The notes beneath the pieces were generated by a model, which did no database searches, was not told the origin of the DNA, and saw only the letters and a list, made by a program, of their open reading frames with translations. Positions 16,343-26,097 of a stretch of DNA of 58,446 nucleotides are shown here, one piece after another; position 1 is the first letter of the stretch; every line of letters starts with the position of its first letter. The stretch is from Solirubrobacter phytolaccae. GTDB lineage: Bacteria; Actinomycetota; Thermoleophilia; Solirubrobacterales; Solirubrobacteraceae. The stretch lies in assembly GCF_027587195.1 (NCBI RefSeq), contig NZ_JAPDDP010000047.1, positions 1 through 58,446 on the forward strand, written 5' to 3'. The translations under genes and the position numbers were made by a program.

Positions 16343-16372
16343 CTGGACGGTGAACTGCGATAGAACTCGCAC

Positions 16373-18271
16373 GTGTCTGGGTGGAGGCTGTCGACGGGAC
16401 GCGTCGCCTACGGCGGCGACTACAACCCCGAGCAGTGGCCGGAGGAGACGTGGCTCGAGGACGTCCGGCTCATGCGCGAGGCGGGCGTGAACCTCGTGAC
16501 GGTCGGCGTGTTCTCATGGGCGACGCTGCAGCCGGAGCCCGAGACGTACGACTTCGGGTGGCTGGACCGGATCCTCGACCTGCTGCACGCCAACGACGTG
16601 CGTGTAGATCTCGCGACGGCCACCGCGTCACCGCCCCCGTGGTTCAGCCGCCGCCATCCCGAGTCGCTGCCCGTCACCCGCGAGGGCACGACGCTGTGGC
16701 CGGGCGGGCGCCAGGCCTATTGCCCGAGCAGCGGCGCCTACCGCGAGGCGGCGACCAAGCTCGTGCACCGGCTCGCCACGCGCTACGCCGAACACCCCGC
16801 GCTCGAGCTGTGGCACGTAAATAACGAGTACGGCTGCCACGTCAGCGCCTGTTACTGCGACGTCAGCGCGGCCGCGTTCCGCGCCTGGCTGCGAGACCGC
16901 TACACCACGCTCGACGCGCTCAACGACGCCTGGGGCACCGCGTTCTGGAGCCAGCGCTACTACGACTGGGAGGAGATCCACCCGCCGCGGGCCGCACCGA
17001 CCTTCCCGAACCCGTCGCAGCAGCTGGACTTCGCGCGCTTCAGCTCGGACGAGCTGCTGGAGTGCTACCGGGCGGAGCTCGCCGTGCTGCGCCGCGTCAC
17101 GCCCGACGTGCCGGTGACGACGAACTTCATGACGCCGTCGTTCAAGCCCGTCGACTACTTCGCGTGGGCGCCTGACGTCGACGTCGTCTCCACCGACCAC
17201 TACCTGCGCCCGCACGAGGGCGACGCGAACCTGGACCTCGCGCTCTCCGGCGACCTCACGCGCGGGCTCGCCGGCGGCCGGCCGTGGCTGCTGATGGAGC
17301 ACTCCACGAGCGCCGTCAACTGGCAGCCGGTGAACCTCGCCAAGGCGCCCGGGGAACTGCGCCGCAACAGCCTCGCGCACCTCGCCCGGGGCTCGAACGG
17401 CGCGCTGTTCTTCCAGTGGCGCGCGTCCCAGCGCGGCGCGGAGAAGTTCCACTCCGGGCTCGTCCCGCACGCGGGCACGGACACCCGACTGTGGCGCGAG
17501 GTCGTCGCGTTGGGGGAGGAGCTGGAAGGGCTGAGCGCCGTGCTCGACCAGCCCGTGCACGCCGAAGTCGCGCTCGTGTGGGACTACGAGAGCTGGTGGG
17601 CGGTCGAGCTGGACTCGCACCCGTCGGACCAGGTCAGTTACCTGGACCGGGTCCGCGCCTTCCACGGCGTGCTCTGGCAGGCCGGCGTCACGGTCGACGT
17701 CGCCGCACCCGGGGCCGACCTGAGCGCCTACAAGCTCGTGCTCGTCCCGAGCCTGTACCTCGTGCGCGACCCGGACTTCCTGGACGACTACGACGGGCAC
17801 GTCGTGATCTCGTACTTCAGCGGCATCGTCGACGCCAACGACGGCGTCCTGCTGGGCGGCTACCCGGGCGCGTTCCGCGAGCGGCTCGGGATCCGCGTGG
17901 AGGAGTTCCGCCCCTTCGTCGGCGAGCGCCGCGTGGGGGAGTTCACGGCGACGGTCTGGAGCGAGGACGTCCGCCTGGAGGGCGCCGAGGCGCTGCTGCG
18001 CTTCGACGACGGCACGCCGGCCGTGACCCGCCACGGCGACGCCTGGTACCTCGCCACGCGGCTCGACGAGGCCGGGACCACGCACGTGCTCCGCTGGGCG
18101 TGGCAGGCCGCCGGCGTCCAGCCGCTGCTCCCCGAGCTGCCGCTCGGCGTCGAGCGCGTCCGCCGCGGCGACCACGTCTTCGTCTTCAACCACACCGCCG
18201 AAGCGGTCGACGTCCCCGGCCACGGCCCGCTCGAGGCGGGCGGCGCGGCCGTCATTGCCCCGGCGCGATGA
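16373..18271 (+). CDS. GH42 family beta-galactosidase
   Basis: 632 residues starting at GTG. TIM-barrel GH42 catalytic domain: acid/base E152 in WHVNNEYGC, nucleophile E309 in [13 protein letters not shown], plus [17 protein letters not shown]. The trimerisation domain and a small C-terminal beta domain follow. It hydrolyses terminal beta-galactosides, probably oligosaccharides taken up by the ABC system at 19171-22233. No signal peptide, so cytoplasmic. The length is slightly below the usual 650-690. Its 3' end overlaps the convergent DeoR-type regulator gene by 20 bp; that regulator is likely to control this locus. Confidence 0.92.
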   Translation: MSGWRLSTGRVAYGGDYNPEQWPEETWLEDVRLMREAGVNLVTVGVFSWATLQPEPETYDFGWLDRILDLLHANDVRVDLATATASPPPWFSRRHPESLPVTREGTTLWPGGRQAYCPSSGAYREAATKLVHRLATRYAEHPALELWHVNNEYGCHVSACYCDVSAAAFRAWLRDRYTTLDALNDAWGTAFWSQRYYDWEEIHPPRAAPTFPNPSQQLDFARFSSDELLECYRAELAVLRRVTPDVPVTTNFMTPSFKPVDYFAWAPDVDVVSTDHYLRPHEGDANLDLALSGDLTRGLAGGRPWLLMEHSTSAVNWQPVNLAKAPGELRRNSLAHLARGSNGALFFQWRASQRGAEKFHSGLVPHAGTDTRLWREVVALGEELEGLSAVLDQPVHAEVALVWDYESWWAVELDSHPSDQVSYLDRVRAFHGVLWQAGVTVDVAAPGADLSAYKLVLVPSLYLVRDPDFLDDYDGHVVISYFSGIVDANDGVLLGGYPGAFRERLGIRVEEFRPFVGERRVGEFTATVWSEDVRLEGAEALLRFDDGTPAVTRHGDAWYLATRLDEAGTTHVLRWAWQAAGVQPLLPELPLGVERVRRGDHVFVFNHTAEAVDVPGHGPLEAGGAAVIAPAR

Positions 18272-19028
18272 GCAGCTCGCCGACGTGCTCGGCGAGCACC
18301 TCGCGGGCCTCCGGCGGCATCCCGCTGTCGGTGACGAGCACGTCCGCCGCGCCGAGCGACGCGATGGTGCTGAGCCCGACGATGCCCCACTTGGTGTGGT
18401 CGGCGACGACCACGAGCTGCCGTGCTGAGCGCAGCAGCGCGCGGTTGGTCTCGGCCTCCAGCAGGTTCGGCGTCGTGAGCCCCGCGCGTTCGTCCATGCC
18501 GTGCACGCCCATGAACAGCAGGTCCACGTGCATGTTGCGCAGCGCGGCGTCCGCGACCGGCCCGACGAGCGCGTCCGACGGCGTCCGCAGCCCGCCCGTG
18601 AGCACCACGGACAGGTCGGTGCGCCCGCTGTGGCGCATGATCTGGGCGACCGGGATCGAGTTGGTGACCACGGTGAGGTTCGGGATGTCGCGCAGGTAGC
18701 GGGCGAGCGCCCACGTCGTCGTCCCCGCGGTGACCGCGATCGCCGTCCCGGGCTTGACGAGCGCCGCGGCCGCGACCGCGATCGCCTCCTTCTCGGGCTG
18801 TTCGCGCAGGGACTTGGCCTCGAAACCCGGCTCGTCCGCGCTGCGCTGGGAAGCGATCGTCGCGCCGCCGTGGACCTTGTCGACGAGCCCGCGCTCAGCC
18901 AGCGCGTCCAGGTCGCGCCGGATCGTCATGTAGCTCACCTGGAGCTCCTCGGTGAGGTCTGAGACACGGACCCCGCCGGAGGCACGCAGAGCCTCGAGGA
19001 TCCGCTCCTGGCGCTGGCGGGCGAGCAT
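18252..19028 (-). CDS. DeoR/GlpR family sugar-responsive regulator
   Basis: 258 residues from the ATG at 19028, where the protein begins MLARQRQERILEAL; an in-frame ATG 69 bp upstream would add an atypical tail. The N-terminal HTH_DeoR (~5-60) has VRVSDLTEELQVSYMTIRRDLDALAERGLVDKVHGGA. The C-terminal DeoRC sugar-phosphate sensor (~75-235) has AVTAGTTTWALARYL and GVHGMDERAGLTTPNLLEAETNR. It is divergent from the sugar ABC operon and convergent with GH42, and most likely represses both. Candidate operators lie at 19049-19106. Confidence 0.88.
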   Translation of the reverse strand: MLARQRQERILEALRASGGVRVSDLTEELQVSYMTIRRDLDALAERGLVDKVHGGATIASQRSADEPGFEAKSLREQPEKEAIAVAAAALVKPGTAIAVTAGTTTWALARYLRDIPNLTVVTNSIPVAQIMRHSGRTDLSVVLTGGLRTPSDALVGPVADAALRNMHVDLLFMGVHGMDERAGLTTPNLLEAETNRALLRSARQLVVVADHTKWGIVGLSTIASLGAADVLVTDSGMPPEAREVLAEHVGELLIAPGQ

Positions 19029-19048
19029 CGGGGGGCGAGTCTTCCGCA

Positions 19049-19114
19049 AGTTCCACCAGAAATCAACAACCGGAGCGCTCAGACTTGACAGTTCCACCAG
19101 TCAAGTGGTGTTAT
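19049..19114 (+). promoter_or_regulatory. promoter and DeoR-type operators of the sugar ABC operon
   Basis: A sigma70-like promoter, TTGACA (19085-19090), 18 bp, TGTTAT (19109-19114). The -35 and spacer sit in an inverted repeat ACTTGAC (19083-19089)/GTCAAGT (19100-19106). The spacer also holds AGTTCCACCAG (19090-19100), an exact direct repeat of 19049-19059, 41 bp apart or about four helical turns. Repressor bound here would block the polymerase; spaced direct repeats suit DeoR-family looping. Confidence 0.6.
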
Positions 19115-19170
19115 GCGGGAGGCTTTTGGTAGGTCCCGTGGTTTTGCGGGAGCTCACGAGAGGAGAGAGC

Positions 19171-20499
19171 ATGCTGGATGCGGAGGCGGCGACGCTCAGC
19201 CGTCGCAACCTGCTGTTACGGGCTGCTGGAACGGCGACGGCGTTCGCGCTGCCCGGCGTGCTCGCGGCCTGTGGCGGAGACGACGCGCCGACCGGAGCTT
19301 CGGGAGGCGGCGGGGCGAGCGGCGCCAAGGAGGCCGTGGGCACGGTCTCGTTCGGCTCCAACGCGTCCGACCCGGTCCCGAAGGAGGCTTACGCGAAGGT
19401 CTTCGAGGCCTTCAAGACGGCCACGGGCGGGACCGTGAAGGTCAACACGGTCGACCACAACACCTTCCAGGAGCAGATCAACAGCTACCTGCAGGGCAAG
19501 CCGGACGAGGTCTTTACGTGGTTCGCCGGCTACCGGATGCAGTTCTTCGCCGAGCGCGGCCTGGCGACGGACATCTCCGACGTCTGGGGCGAGGTCGGCG
19601 GCAACTACTCGGACGCGCTCAAGCAGGCGTCGACGGGGCTCGACGGCAAGCAGTACTTCATCCCGTTCTACTACTACCCCTGGGCCGTCTTCTACCGCAA
19701 GAGCGTGTGGGAGGAGAAGGGCTACGAGGTGCCGGCCACGCTCGACGAGCTCAAGACGCTCGGGGCGAAGATGAAGGCCGACGGGCTCGCGCCGATCGCG
19801 TTCGCCGACAAGGACGGCTGGCCCGCGATGGGGACCTTCGACATCCTCAACCTGCGCATCAACGGCTACGACTTCCACATGCAGCTGATGAAGGGCGAGG
19901 CGTCCTGGCAGGACCCGAAGGTCGTCAAGGTCTTCGAGACCTGGCGCGAGCTCCTGCCGCTGCACCAGGAGGGTTCGCTCGGCCGCACGTGGCAGGAGGC
20001 GGCGCAGAGCGTGGCCACCAAGAAGGCCGGCATGTACTTCCTCGGCATGTTCGTCGGCCAGCAGTTCGAGGGCGCCAACCGCGACGACCTGGACTTCTTC
20101 AACTTCCCGGAGATCGACTCGACCATCGGCGCCGACACGCTGGACGCGCCGATCGACGGCTTCATGCTCTCCAAGAAGCCCGAGAACGAGGACGGGGCGA
20201 AGGCGCTGATGAAGTACCTCGCATCGGCGGCCGCGCAGGGCACGTACCTGCAGTCGGACCCGAACAACATCGCCACCGCCAACGACGCCGACACGAACAG
20301 CTACAGCGCGCTGCAGAAGAAGGCGGTCGAGCTGATCAACGGCGCGTCGAACATCACGCAGTTCATGGACCGCGACACGCGGCCGGACTTCGCCTCGACG
20401 GTGATGATCCCGTCGCTGCAGGACTTCATCAAGAACCCCGACGACGTGGCCGGGCTGACGAAGAAGATCGAGGACCAGAAGAAGACGATCTTCACGTAG
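19171..20499 (+). CDS. sugar ABC transporter substrate-binding lipoprotein
   Basis: 442 residues from the ATG at 19171, with AGGAGAG 4 bp before it; the longer open frame upstream covers the promoter and is not coding. A Tat-like SRRNLLLRAAG start and a lipobox LAAC with C34 indicate an exported lipoprotein. The mature part is a solute-binding protein of the extracellular family 1 type (TVKVNTVDHNTFQEQINSYL, FTWFAGYRMQFFAERG, IPFYYYPWAVFYRKSVWEEKG). It is first in an operon with two permeases. Sugar specificity is likely a beta-galactoside, from the adjacent GH42. Confidence 0.93.
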   Translation: MLDAEAATLSRRNLLLRAAGTATAFALPGVLAACGGDDAPTGASGGGGASGAKEAVGTVSFGSNASDPVPKEAYAKVFEAFKTATGGTVKVNTVDHNTFQEQINSYLQGKPDEVFTWFAGYRMQFFAERGLATDISDVWGEVGGNYSDALKQASTGLDGKQYFIPFYYYPWAVFYRKSVWEEKGYEVPATLDELKTLGAKMKADGLAPIAFADKDGWPAMGTFDILNLRINGYDFHMQLMKGEASWQDPKVVKVFETWRELLPLHQEGSLGRTWQEAAQSVATKKAGMYFLGMFVGQQFEGANRDDLDFFNFPEIDSTIGADTLDAPIDGFMLSKKPENEDGAKALMKYLASAAAQGTYLQSDPNNIATANDADTNSYSALQKKAVELINGASNITQFMDRDTRPDFASTVMIPSLQDFIKNPDDVAGLTKKIEDQKKTIFT

Positions 20500-20503
20500 G
20501 CGC

Positions 20504-21385
20504 GTGCGTCTTCCGAAGACCGACAAGCTGGTCCTCGCCGTCATGTGCGGGGTGCCCACGGTGCTGCTGCTGGCGTTCGTGTGGTTCCCCGCCCTGGCCT
20601 CGGTCGGGCTGTCGTTCACGTCCTGGGACGGGATCGGCGGCGTCGGCACGATCGAGTGGGTCGGCACCCGCAACTACTCGCAGATCTTCTCGATCTACCC
20701 GCCGTTCTGGCCGGCGCTGCGCCACAACCTCTATTGGCTGGCGTTCTTCATCCTGATCCCGACGACGTTCGGGATCTTCCTCGCCGTCGTGCTGGACCGC
20801 GCGATCCGCTTCAGCCGCCTCTACCAGAGCGCGCTGTACCTGCCGGTGATGCTCTCGCTGGTGCTGGTCGGGTTCATCGCCCAGCTCTTCTACTCGCAGG
20901 ACCAGGGGTTCATCAACGGGCTGATCGGCCAGCAGGGGACGGGGCCGGACTGGCTCGGCAACCCGGACCTGAACCTGTGGGCGATGATGATCGCGGCGAG
21001 CTGGCGCCACGTCGGGTACATCATGGTCCTCTACCTCGCCGGGCTGAAGAGCGTCGACGAGTCGCTGCGGGACGCCGCGCGGGTGGACGGCGCGAACGAG
21101 TGGCAGACGTTCCGGCAGGTGATCTTCCCGGTCCTGAAGCCGATCAACGTCGTCGTGCTCGTGGTCACGGTGATCGAGTCGCTACGGGCGTTCGACATCG
21201 TCTACGTCGTCAACGGCGGCAAGAACGGGCTCGAGCTGCTGTCCGTCCTGGTGTACGACAACATCGTCGGCGAGGCCAGCCGGATCGGCTACGGGTCGGC
21301 GATCGGGACGATCCTGCTCGTCCTGGCGCTCGGGTTCATCGTCACCTACCTGGTCCAGAACTTCCGCCGGGAGCAGCGCCCGTGA
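20504..21385 (+). CDS. sugar ABC transporter permease (MalF-like)
   Basis: 293 residues, GTG start 4 bp after the binding-protein stop. Six membrane helices. The cytoplasmic EAA loop is near DESLRDAARVDGANEWQTFRQVIFPVLKP (~182-210), which docks the ATPase. A CUT1 family importer subunit with the binding protein upstream and the second permease overlapping by 4 bp. No ATPase gene follows, so a shared MsmK-like ATPase elsewhere is expected. Confidence 0.93.
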   Translation: MRLPKTDKLVLAVMCGVPTVLLLAFVWFPALASVGLSFTSWDGIGGVGTIEWVGTRNYSQIFSIYPPFWPALRHNLYWLAFFILIPTTFGIFLAVVLDRAIRFSRLYQSALYLPVMLSLVLVGFIAQLFYSQDQGFINGLIGQQGTGPDWLGNPDLNLWAMMIAASWRHVGYIMVLYLAGLKSVDESLRDAARVDGANEWQTFRQVIFPVLKPINVVVLVVTVIESLRAFDIVYVVNGGKNGLELLSVLVYDNIVGEASRIGYGSAIGTILLVLALGFIVTYLVQNFRREQRP

Positions 21386-22233
21386 AGCGCTCGCGCGTCG
21401 GCGTCCACTGCTTCCTGGCCGCGGTCACGCTGCTGTGGCTGTTCCCGGTGCTGTACGCGCTCTACACGTCGCTGCGGCCCTACAGCGACACCGCCGAGCA
21501 CGGCTACGTGTCGATCGCGCACACGCTGACGTTCGAGAACTACCGAACGGCGTGGACGCAGGCGGACCTGCCGCACTACTACCTGAACTCGCTGATCGTG
21601 ACCGTGCCCGCGATCCTGCTGACGCTGACGTTCGCGAGCGGGGTCGCGTTCACGGTCTCGCGCTTCTCGTGGAAGTTCAACCTGCCGCTGCTGATGCTGT
21701 TCACGGCCGGCAACCTGCTCCCGCAGCAGGTGATCATCACGCCGCTGTACCGGCTGTTCCTGGAGATCCCGCTGCCCGAGTTCATGAGCGACAGCGAGTC
21801 GCTCTACGACTCCTACTGGGGGATCATCGGCATCCACGTCGCGTTCCAGCTGGGCTTCTGCGTCTTCGTGCTGTCGAACTACATGAAGACGATCCCGATG
21901 GAGCTCAACGAGGCCGCGATGGTCGACGGCGCGAACGTCTGGCGCCAGTTCTGGCAGATCGTGATGCCGCTGTGCCGGCCGCCGCTCGCCGCGCTCGCGA
22001 CCCTGCTGTTCACCTGGATCTACAACGACTTCTTCTGGGCCCAGGTGCTGATGCAGACCGGCGACAAGCGGCCGATCACGTCCGCGCTCGCCGGCCTGCA
22101 GGGGCAGTTCTTCACCGACAACAACCTGATCGCGGCGGCGTCGCTCGTGGCCGCGCTCCCGACGCTCGCCGTCTACTTCGCGCTCCAGCGGCATTTCATC
22201 GGCGGCCTCACGCTGGGGGCGACCAAGGGCTGA
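21382..22233 (+). CDS. sugar ABC transporter permease (MalG-like)
   Basis: 283 residues, starting at the GTG that overlaps the previous stop (GTGA). Six membrane helices. EAA motif PMELNEAAMVDGANVWRQFWQIVMPLCRP (~172-201). A periplasmic loop between helices 3 and 4 (EIPLPEFMSDSESLYDSYWG) is slightly longer than usual. Last gene of the transport operon; the next gene starts 29 bp later and is unrelated in function. Confidence 0.93.
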   Translation: MKRSRVGVHCFLAAVTLLWLFPVLYALYTSLRPYSDTAEHGYVSIAHTLTFENYRTAWTQADLPHYYLNSLIVTVPAILLTLTFASGVAFTVSRFSWKFNLPLLMLFTAGNLLPQQVIITPLYRLFLEIPLPEFMSDSESLYDSYWGIIGIHVAFQLGFCVFVLSNYMKTIPMELNEAAMVDGANVWRQFWQIVMPLCRPPLAALATLLFTWIYNDFFWAQVLMQTGDKRPITSALAGLQGQFFTDNNLIAAASLVAALPTLAVYFALQRHFIGGLTLGATKG

Positions 22234-22261
22234 ATACTCGGGGAACGGGCATAACGGCGAC

Positions 22262-23812
22262 GTGCCACGACTCCTGCTCGCCGTCCTCATCATGCTGGTC
22301 GTTCCCGCGTCCGCCCAGGCGCGTGCGTGCCTCGTCACCGGCCCGGAAGAGCGGGCGGAGCAGACGCTGCGCGACGAGATCCGCGTCCGCGACGCCCACG
22401 GCTTCCGGCAGGACCGCGCGTACGTTGCGAAGCTGATCGCGGCCGGCCCGCCCTCCCGCCGGCACGGCATCCGCGTGACCAAGGCCGAGGACCGCTATTT
22501 GGACCTGCGCAACCGGCTCGGCGTCGGCGCGAAGGTCGGCCGCTACATGCGGGCACGGCCGGAGATCAACGCGTTCTGGGAGGTCAAGGACGACTGGCCG
22601 CGCGGCCCGTACATGGCCGTGTTCGTCGCCGGCGACCCGGCCGCGCATCGCGCCGCGATCCTGCGCCGCGCGTCCTATCCGCGCCACACCCGGGTCGTGC
22701 GGGTGCGCTACAGCTACGACGCCAAGGATCGCATCCAGAAGCGCATCCAGGACGACGACAAGGCCCTCGCGCGGGCGGGGTTCGAGGTGGTCGGCTCCGA
22801 CACGGACTGGGGGCTCGACCGGATCGACGTCGAGGTGATCACCAAGCGCAAGGACGCCGTCCGCTACTTCGCCCGCCGCTACGGCTCGGTCGTGCGCGCG
22901 CGCCCGCGCACGTCGAAGACGTTCGAGCGCTGCACGACCGCGTCGGGGTACGAGATCGCGCCGGACGGGATGAGCGTGACCGTGAGCTGGACGGACGCGC
23001 CCGAAAAGCCGGTGCGGGTGGAGCTCACCGAGCGCGGCGACCGCGTGGCGATCGGGATCGTGTCCGCCTTCAGCGTCTACCCGGGCTTCGGCGACTCCGG
23101 CGGCAAGGCGGTCGTGCGCCTGTCGGCACCGCTCGGCGACCGTCCCGTGATCGACGCCGCGAACGGCGTGCGGCTCGTCCAGACCGGCCCTTCACCCGGC
23201 GCGCCGCCGTGCCCGGTGCGGCCCGTGCGGACGCCGCTCGAGTCGCTCATCCGCGAGCGCGCCGAGCAGGGGATGAACGCCGACCCGGCGTTCGTGCAGA
23301 CGCTGATCGACGCCGAGCAGCGCTACACGCCGGAGGAGCAGCGCTGGCGCGACGAGGTCCAGAAGGTGGACTTCGACCGCGACGTGCACGACTACGTGTT
23401 CGGCGGGCGCGTGTACCCGGACTGGGGTGGGACGACGCTGGTCGCCCGCTATCCGGAGCCGCCGTACCTGATCGTGCGCTTCATCCGCCGCTTCGCGTTC
23501 CACGTGCGGGAGCTCGAGAAGCTGACGGACGCGCCGATCCGTTTCGAGCGCTCGACCGTCCCACGCGACTGGTTCGACGCGCTCGCGCAGTACATCGGCG
23601 ACGACGCCCGCGCGGGTGACGGGTACCTCGAGGACTTCTACGTCACGCAGGCCGAGCAGGGCGAGTCCGAGCAGGTGGTCCACGTGTACGTGATCACGCG
23701 GCGCACGCAGGCCGAGGCCGACGCGTACTTCAAGGGTCGCTACGGCGGGATCGTGCGCGTGCACATCATCGGCGACCGGGTCGAGTGCCGCGGGGGCTAC
23801 TCGACCCGGTAG
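22262..23812 (+). CDS. secreted protein with two internally duplicated domains, unknown function
   Basis: 516 residues starting at GTG with a signal peptide (1-21, ASAQARA). Two related blocks, ~36-214 and ~325-505, each run: a short helix pair (RAYVAKLI/PAFVQTLI), a helix (AEDRYLDLRNRL/AEQRYTPEEQRW), a beta unit (PYMAVFVAGDPAAH/PYLIVRFIRRFAFH), and a closing strand-helix (DVEVITKRKDAVRYFARRYGSVVR/HVYVITRRTQAEADAYFKGRYGGIVR). The closing unit resembles a small ferredoxin-like alpha-beta fold. A beta-rich linker with Cys (~220-310) separates them. No catalytic motif. Expected at the cell surface or secreted. Confidence 0.75.
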   Translation: MPRLLLAVLIMLVVPASAQARACLVTGPEERAEQTLRDEIRVRDAHGFRQDRAYVAKLIAAGPPSRRHGIRVTKAEDRYLDLRNRLGVGAKVGRYMRARPEINAFWEVKDDWPRGPYMAVFVAGDPAAHRAAILRRASYPRHTRVVRVRYSYDAKDRIQKRIQDDDKALARAGFEVVGSDTDWGLDRIDVEVITKRKDAVRYFARRYGSVVRARPRTSKTFERCTTASGYEIAPDGMSVTVSWTDAPEKPVRVELTERGDRVAIGIVSAFSVYPGFGDSGGKAVVRLSAPLGDRPVIDAANGVRLVQTGPSPGAPPCPVRPVRTPLESLIRERAEQGMNADPAFVQTLIDAEQRYTPEEQRWRDEVQKVDFDRDVHDYVFGGRVYPDWGGTTLVARYPEPPYLIVRFIRRFAFHVRELEKLTDAPIRFERSTVPRDWFDALAQYIGDDARAGDGYLEDFYVTQAEQGESEQVVHVYVITRRTQAEADAYFKGRYGGIVRVHIIGDRVECRGGYSTR

Positions 23813-23821
23813 CGCCGCGGC

Positions 23822-25390
23822 CTACGGGTTCGTCGTCGAGAGCGTGAACGTCACGGTCGTCGAGTACGAGCCGGTGCGCAGCGGGTCCGTGCGCTTGACG
23901 AGCTGCTTGAACGTGACGCCGACCTTCTCGCCGGAGGTCGGGCCGTTCCAAGCGGCCTTGGCCGGCTCGACCCGCAGCGGCTCCACGAGGCTGAACGCGC
24001 CGTTGGTCAGCTTCCCGGCGGGCGTCGCGCTGAGCGCCGCGTCACCGGCGGTGGAGGTCACGGTGACGTCGGTGGTCGCCGTGTAGTCCTGCTCGACGCC
24101 CGGCGTGAAGGTGCCGAATGTCGCCGGCGCGCCGAGCGTGAGGCTGAGCGTCGCCGGCACGGTCCCACCGACGGTGCCGGGAAGCTCGGTGCTCAGCGCG
24201 CCGACGAACACCGCGACCGTGCTGCCCGTGCCGAGGTCGACCGGGATCGTCAGGCTCCCGTCCTGCGCGGCGGTGACCGCGGCGCCGTTGGCCTTGTACT
24301 GCTTGCCCGCCGGGTAGAGCCCGGCTGGGGTCTTGACGGTCGCGGCGCCCTTGCCCGTGAGCGTGAAGCCGGTGGCGTCGGCGCGGGCGAGCGTCGTCCA
24401 CGCGAGCGGCCGTGCGCTGTCGAAGCCGACCGACCAGCCCCAGCGCGTCCACTGGTTGTCCGGCAGCGAGACGTTCACCTGCGCGGGCGTCGCGACGTCA
24501 CCGTCGAACACCCGCTGGAACTCCGGCAGCGCCTTGCCCAGATCGCGCTCCCAGTACGGCCACGTGTGCGTGCCCGGGAACTCCTCCCACGTGTGCGCGA
24601 TGCCGGCCGCGGTGAGCTTGTTGTGCATGTTCGTGTTCTGGGCGTAGAGCGACTGCTCGAGCGTGTCGACCGGGCGGGTGGGCGCGTCGAACGGGCCGGG
24701 CTGGCCGGTGCCGGTGCGCAGCCCGAAGTGCGCGTAGGTGCGGTAGTTCGGGATCAGGTACGTGCCGTCACTGCCCTCCCAGCGCGCGATGTTCTCGGGC
24801 GTCTTGGGTCCGAACACGTTCTCGCCCGGGCCGAGCTGCGTCGGGTTGACGACGCCGCTGAACGCCTCGGCCGCCGCGAACAGGTCCGGGTGCCGGCCCG
24901 AGTAGGCCGCGGTGCCGTGGCCGCCCATGGACAGGCCGGCGATCGCGCGCTCGCTGCGCTCCGGCTTGGTGCGGAAGGTCGCGTCGGCCCACGGGATCAA
25001 CTCGCCGATGTGGAAGGTCTCCCACTGCGGTCCGTTGTTGACGTGGTTCGCGTACCAGCCGAACGTGCCGCCGTCGGGCATCACGATGATCATCTGATGC
25101 GGCTCGCTCACGCGCTCCGCGAAGCCCTTGTCGACCCACGAGCGGTAGTCGTCGAACGCGCCGTGCAGCAGGTACAGGACCGGGTAGCGCCGGGTCGGGT
25201 TCTCCGCGTAGCCCGTCGGCAGGATCACGCGCAGCCGCGTGGTCCCGTTCAGCGCCACGCTCGTCCCGACGTACTCCTTCACGCGTGGCGTGAGGTCCGT
25301 CGAGCTGGTCGTGGTGAGCTGCGCGCTCGCCGTAGCGGGCACGACCAGTGCCAGCGCCGCCCCGGCGACGCCAAGACTCCTCCGCAACAT
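23822..25390 (-). CDS. exported esterase/antigen-85-like alpha/beta hydrolase with C-terminal beta domains
   Basis: 522 residues from the ATG at 25390, preceded by GGGGAGAG; a start nine codons upstream lacks such a site. Signal peptide 1-23. An esterase-family (PF00756-like) domain (~30-320) has nucleophile S154 in AGLSMGGHG, PVLYLLHGAFDDYRSW for the oxyanion region, and a His in PGTHTWPYW. Two beta-sandwich segments follow (~330-522, rich in Thr/Val/Ala), probably for surface or carbohydrate binding. Could deacylate polysaccharide or transfer acyl chains as antigen 85 does. Substrate unknown. Confidence 0.85.
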   Translation of the reverse strand: MLRRSLGVAGAALALVVPATASAQLTTTSSTDLTPRVKEYVGTSVALNGTTRLRVILPTGYAENPTRRYPVLYLLHGAFDDYRSWVDKGFAERVSEPHQMIIVMPDGGTFGWYANHVNNGPQWETFHIGELIPWADATFRTKPERSERAIAGLSMGGHGTAAYSGRHPDLFAAAEAFSGVVNPTQLGPGENVFGPKTPENIARWEGSDGTYLIPNYRTYAHFGLRTGTGQPGPFDAPTRPVDTLEQSLYAQNTNMHNKLTAAGIAHTWEEFPGTHTWPYWERDLGKALPEFQRVFDGDVATPAQVNVSLPDNQWTRWGWSVGFDSARPLAWTTLARADATGFTLTGKGAATVKTPAGLYPAGKQYKANGAAVTAAQDGSLTIPVDLGTGSTVAVFVGALSTELPGTVGGTVPATLSLTLGAPATFGTFTPGVEQDYTATTDVTVTSTAGDAALSATPAGKLTNGAFSLVEPLRVEPAKAAWNGPTSGEKVGVTFKQLVKRTDPLRTGSYSTTVTFTLSTTNP

Positions 25391-25447
25391 CTCTCTCCCC
25401 CTGAGGTTGGTGTGCACGAGGGAGGTTACACGTGTAATCGCAGTTTG

Positions 25448-26059
25448 TCAGCGCCGCGGGGAGCAGCCCACGATGAGCAGCGTGCAGTTCTCGACACGGC
25501 CGAGGATCCAGTCCTCGGGCACCGGGCCCCAGAACCGGCTGTCGTCCGAGGCGCCGCGGTTGTCGCCGAGCATCACGTAGTGGTCGACGGGAACGGTGAA
25601 CTCGGTGGGGAACTCGCACGCGGTGTTCTCGCCCGCCACGCACGCGGCGACGAACGGCTCGCGGGCCGGCGTGCCGTTGCGGATCACCCGGCCGTCTCCG
25701 TCCATCGCGACCCGATCGCCCGGGCCGGCGACCACGCGCTTGATGAACTTGACCGTGCTCGGCTCACCCGTGGGCTTCCCGCACATCTGCCCAGCCGGCG
25801 GCGGTCCGCCGCCGCACGCGTTGGTCTCGGCCCCGTCGGGCGGATGGAAGATCACGATGTCGCCGATCGCGGGCTGCGTGTCGCCGCCGTAGGCGCGGTG
25901 ATTGAGCGCGACGTGGGCGCCGACGCCGGTGCCCGGGACCATCGACTCCGACGGCACGCGAAAGCGCTCGTACGTCGTGACGCCGTAGACGACGACGGCG
26001 ATCACGACGACCCCGAGCAGGGTGAGGATGGACAGGACCGTTATGAGTCGTTTGGACAC
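25448..26059 (-). CDS. lepB: signal peptidase I
   Basis: 203 residues from the GTG at 26059; longer in-frame starts would overlap the divergent gene at 26098. One N-terminal membrane anchor (~5-27). Catalytic Ser S39 in RVPSESMVPG and the general base Lys in KFIKRVVAGPGD. Box E is VMLGDNRGASDDSRFWG. It cleaves Sec and Tat signal peptides outside the membrane. An insertion with two Cys (CGGGPPPAGQMCG) and another Cys pair (VAACVAGENTACEF) are typical of actinobacterial forms. Confidence 0.92.
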   Translation of the reverse strand: MSKRLITVLSILTLLGVVVIAVVVYGVTTYERFRVPSESMVPGTGVGAHVALNHRAYGGDTQPAIGDIVIFHPPDGAETNACGGGPPPAGQMCGKPTGEPSTVKFIKRVVAGPGDRVAMDGDGRVIRNGTPAREPFVAACVAGENTACEFPTEFTVPVDHYVMLGDNRGASDDSRFWGPVPEDWILGRVENCTLLIVGCSPRR

Positions 26060-26097
26060 GGAACAGTAATCGGCACCGTGGGTATGTCCTAAACGCG

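Noticed and set aside
19028-19170. Upstream extension of the binding-protein gene from 18952
   Set aside because: It would cover the promoter and DeoR start and place the Tat/lipoprotein leader internally. The ATG at 19171 with AGGAGAG is far better.
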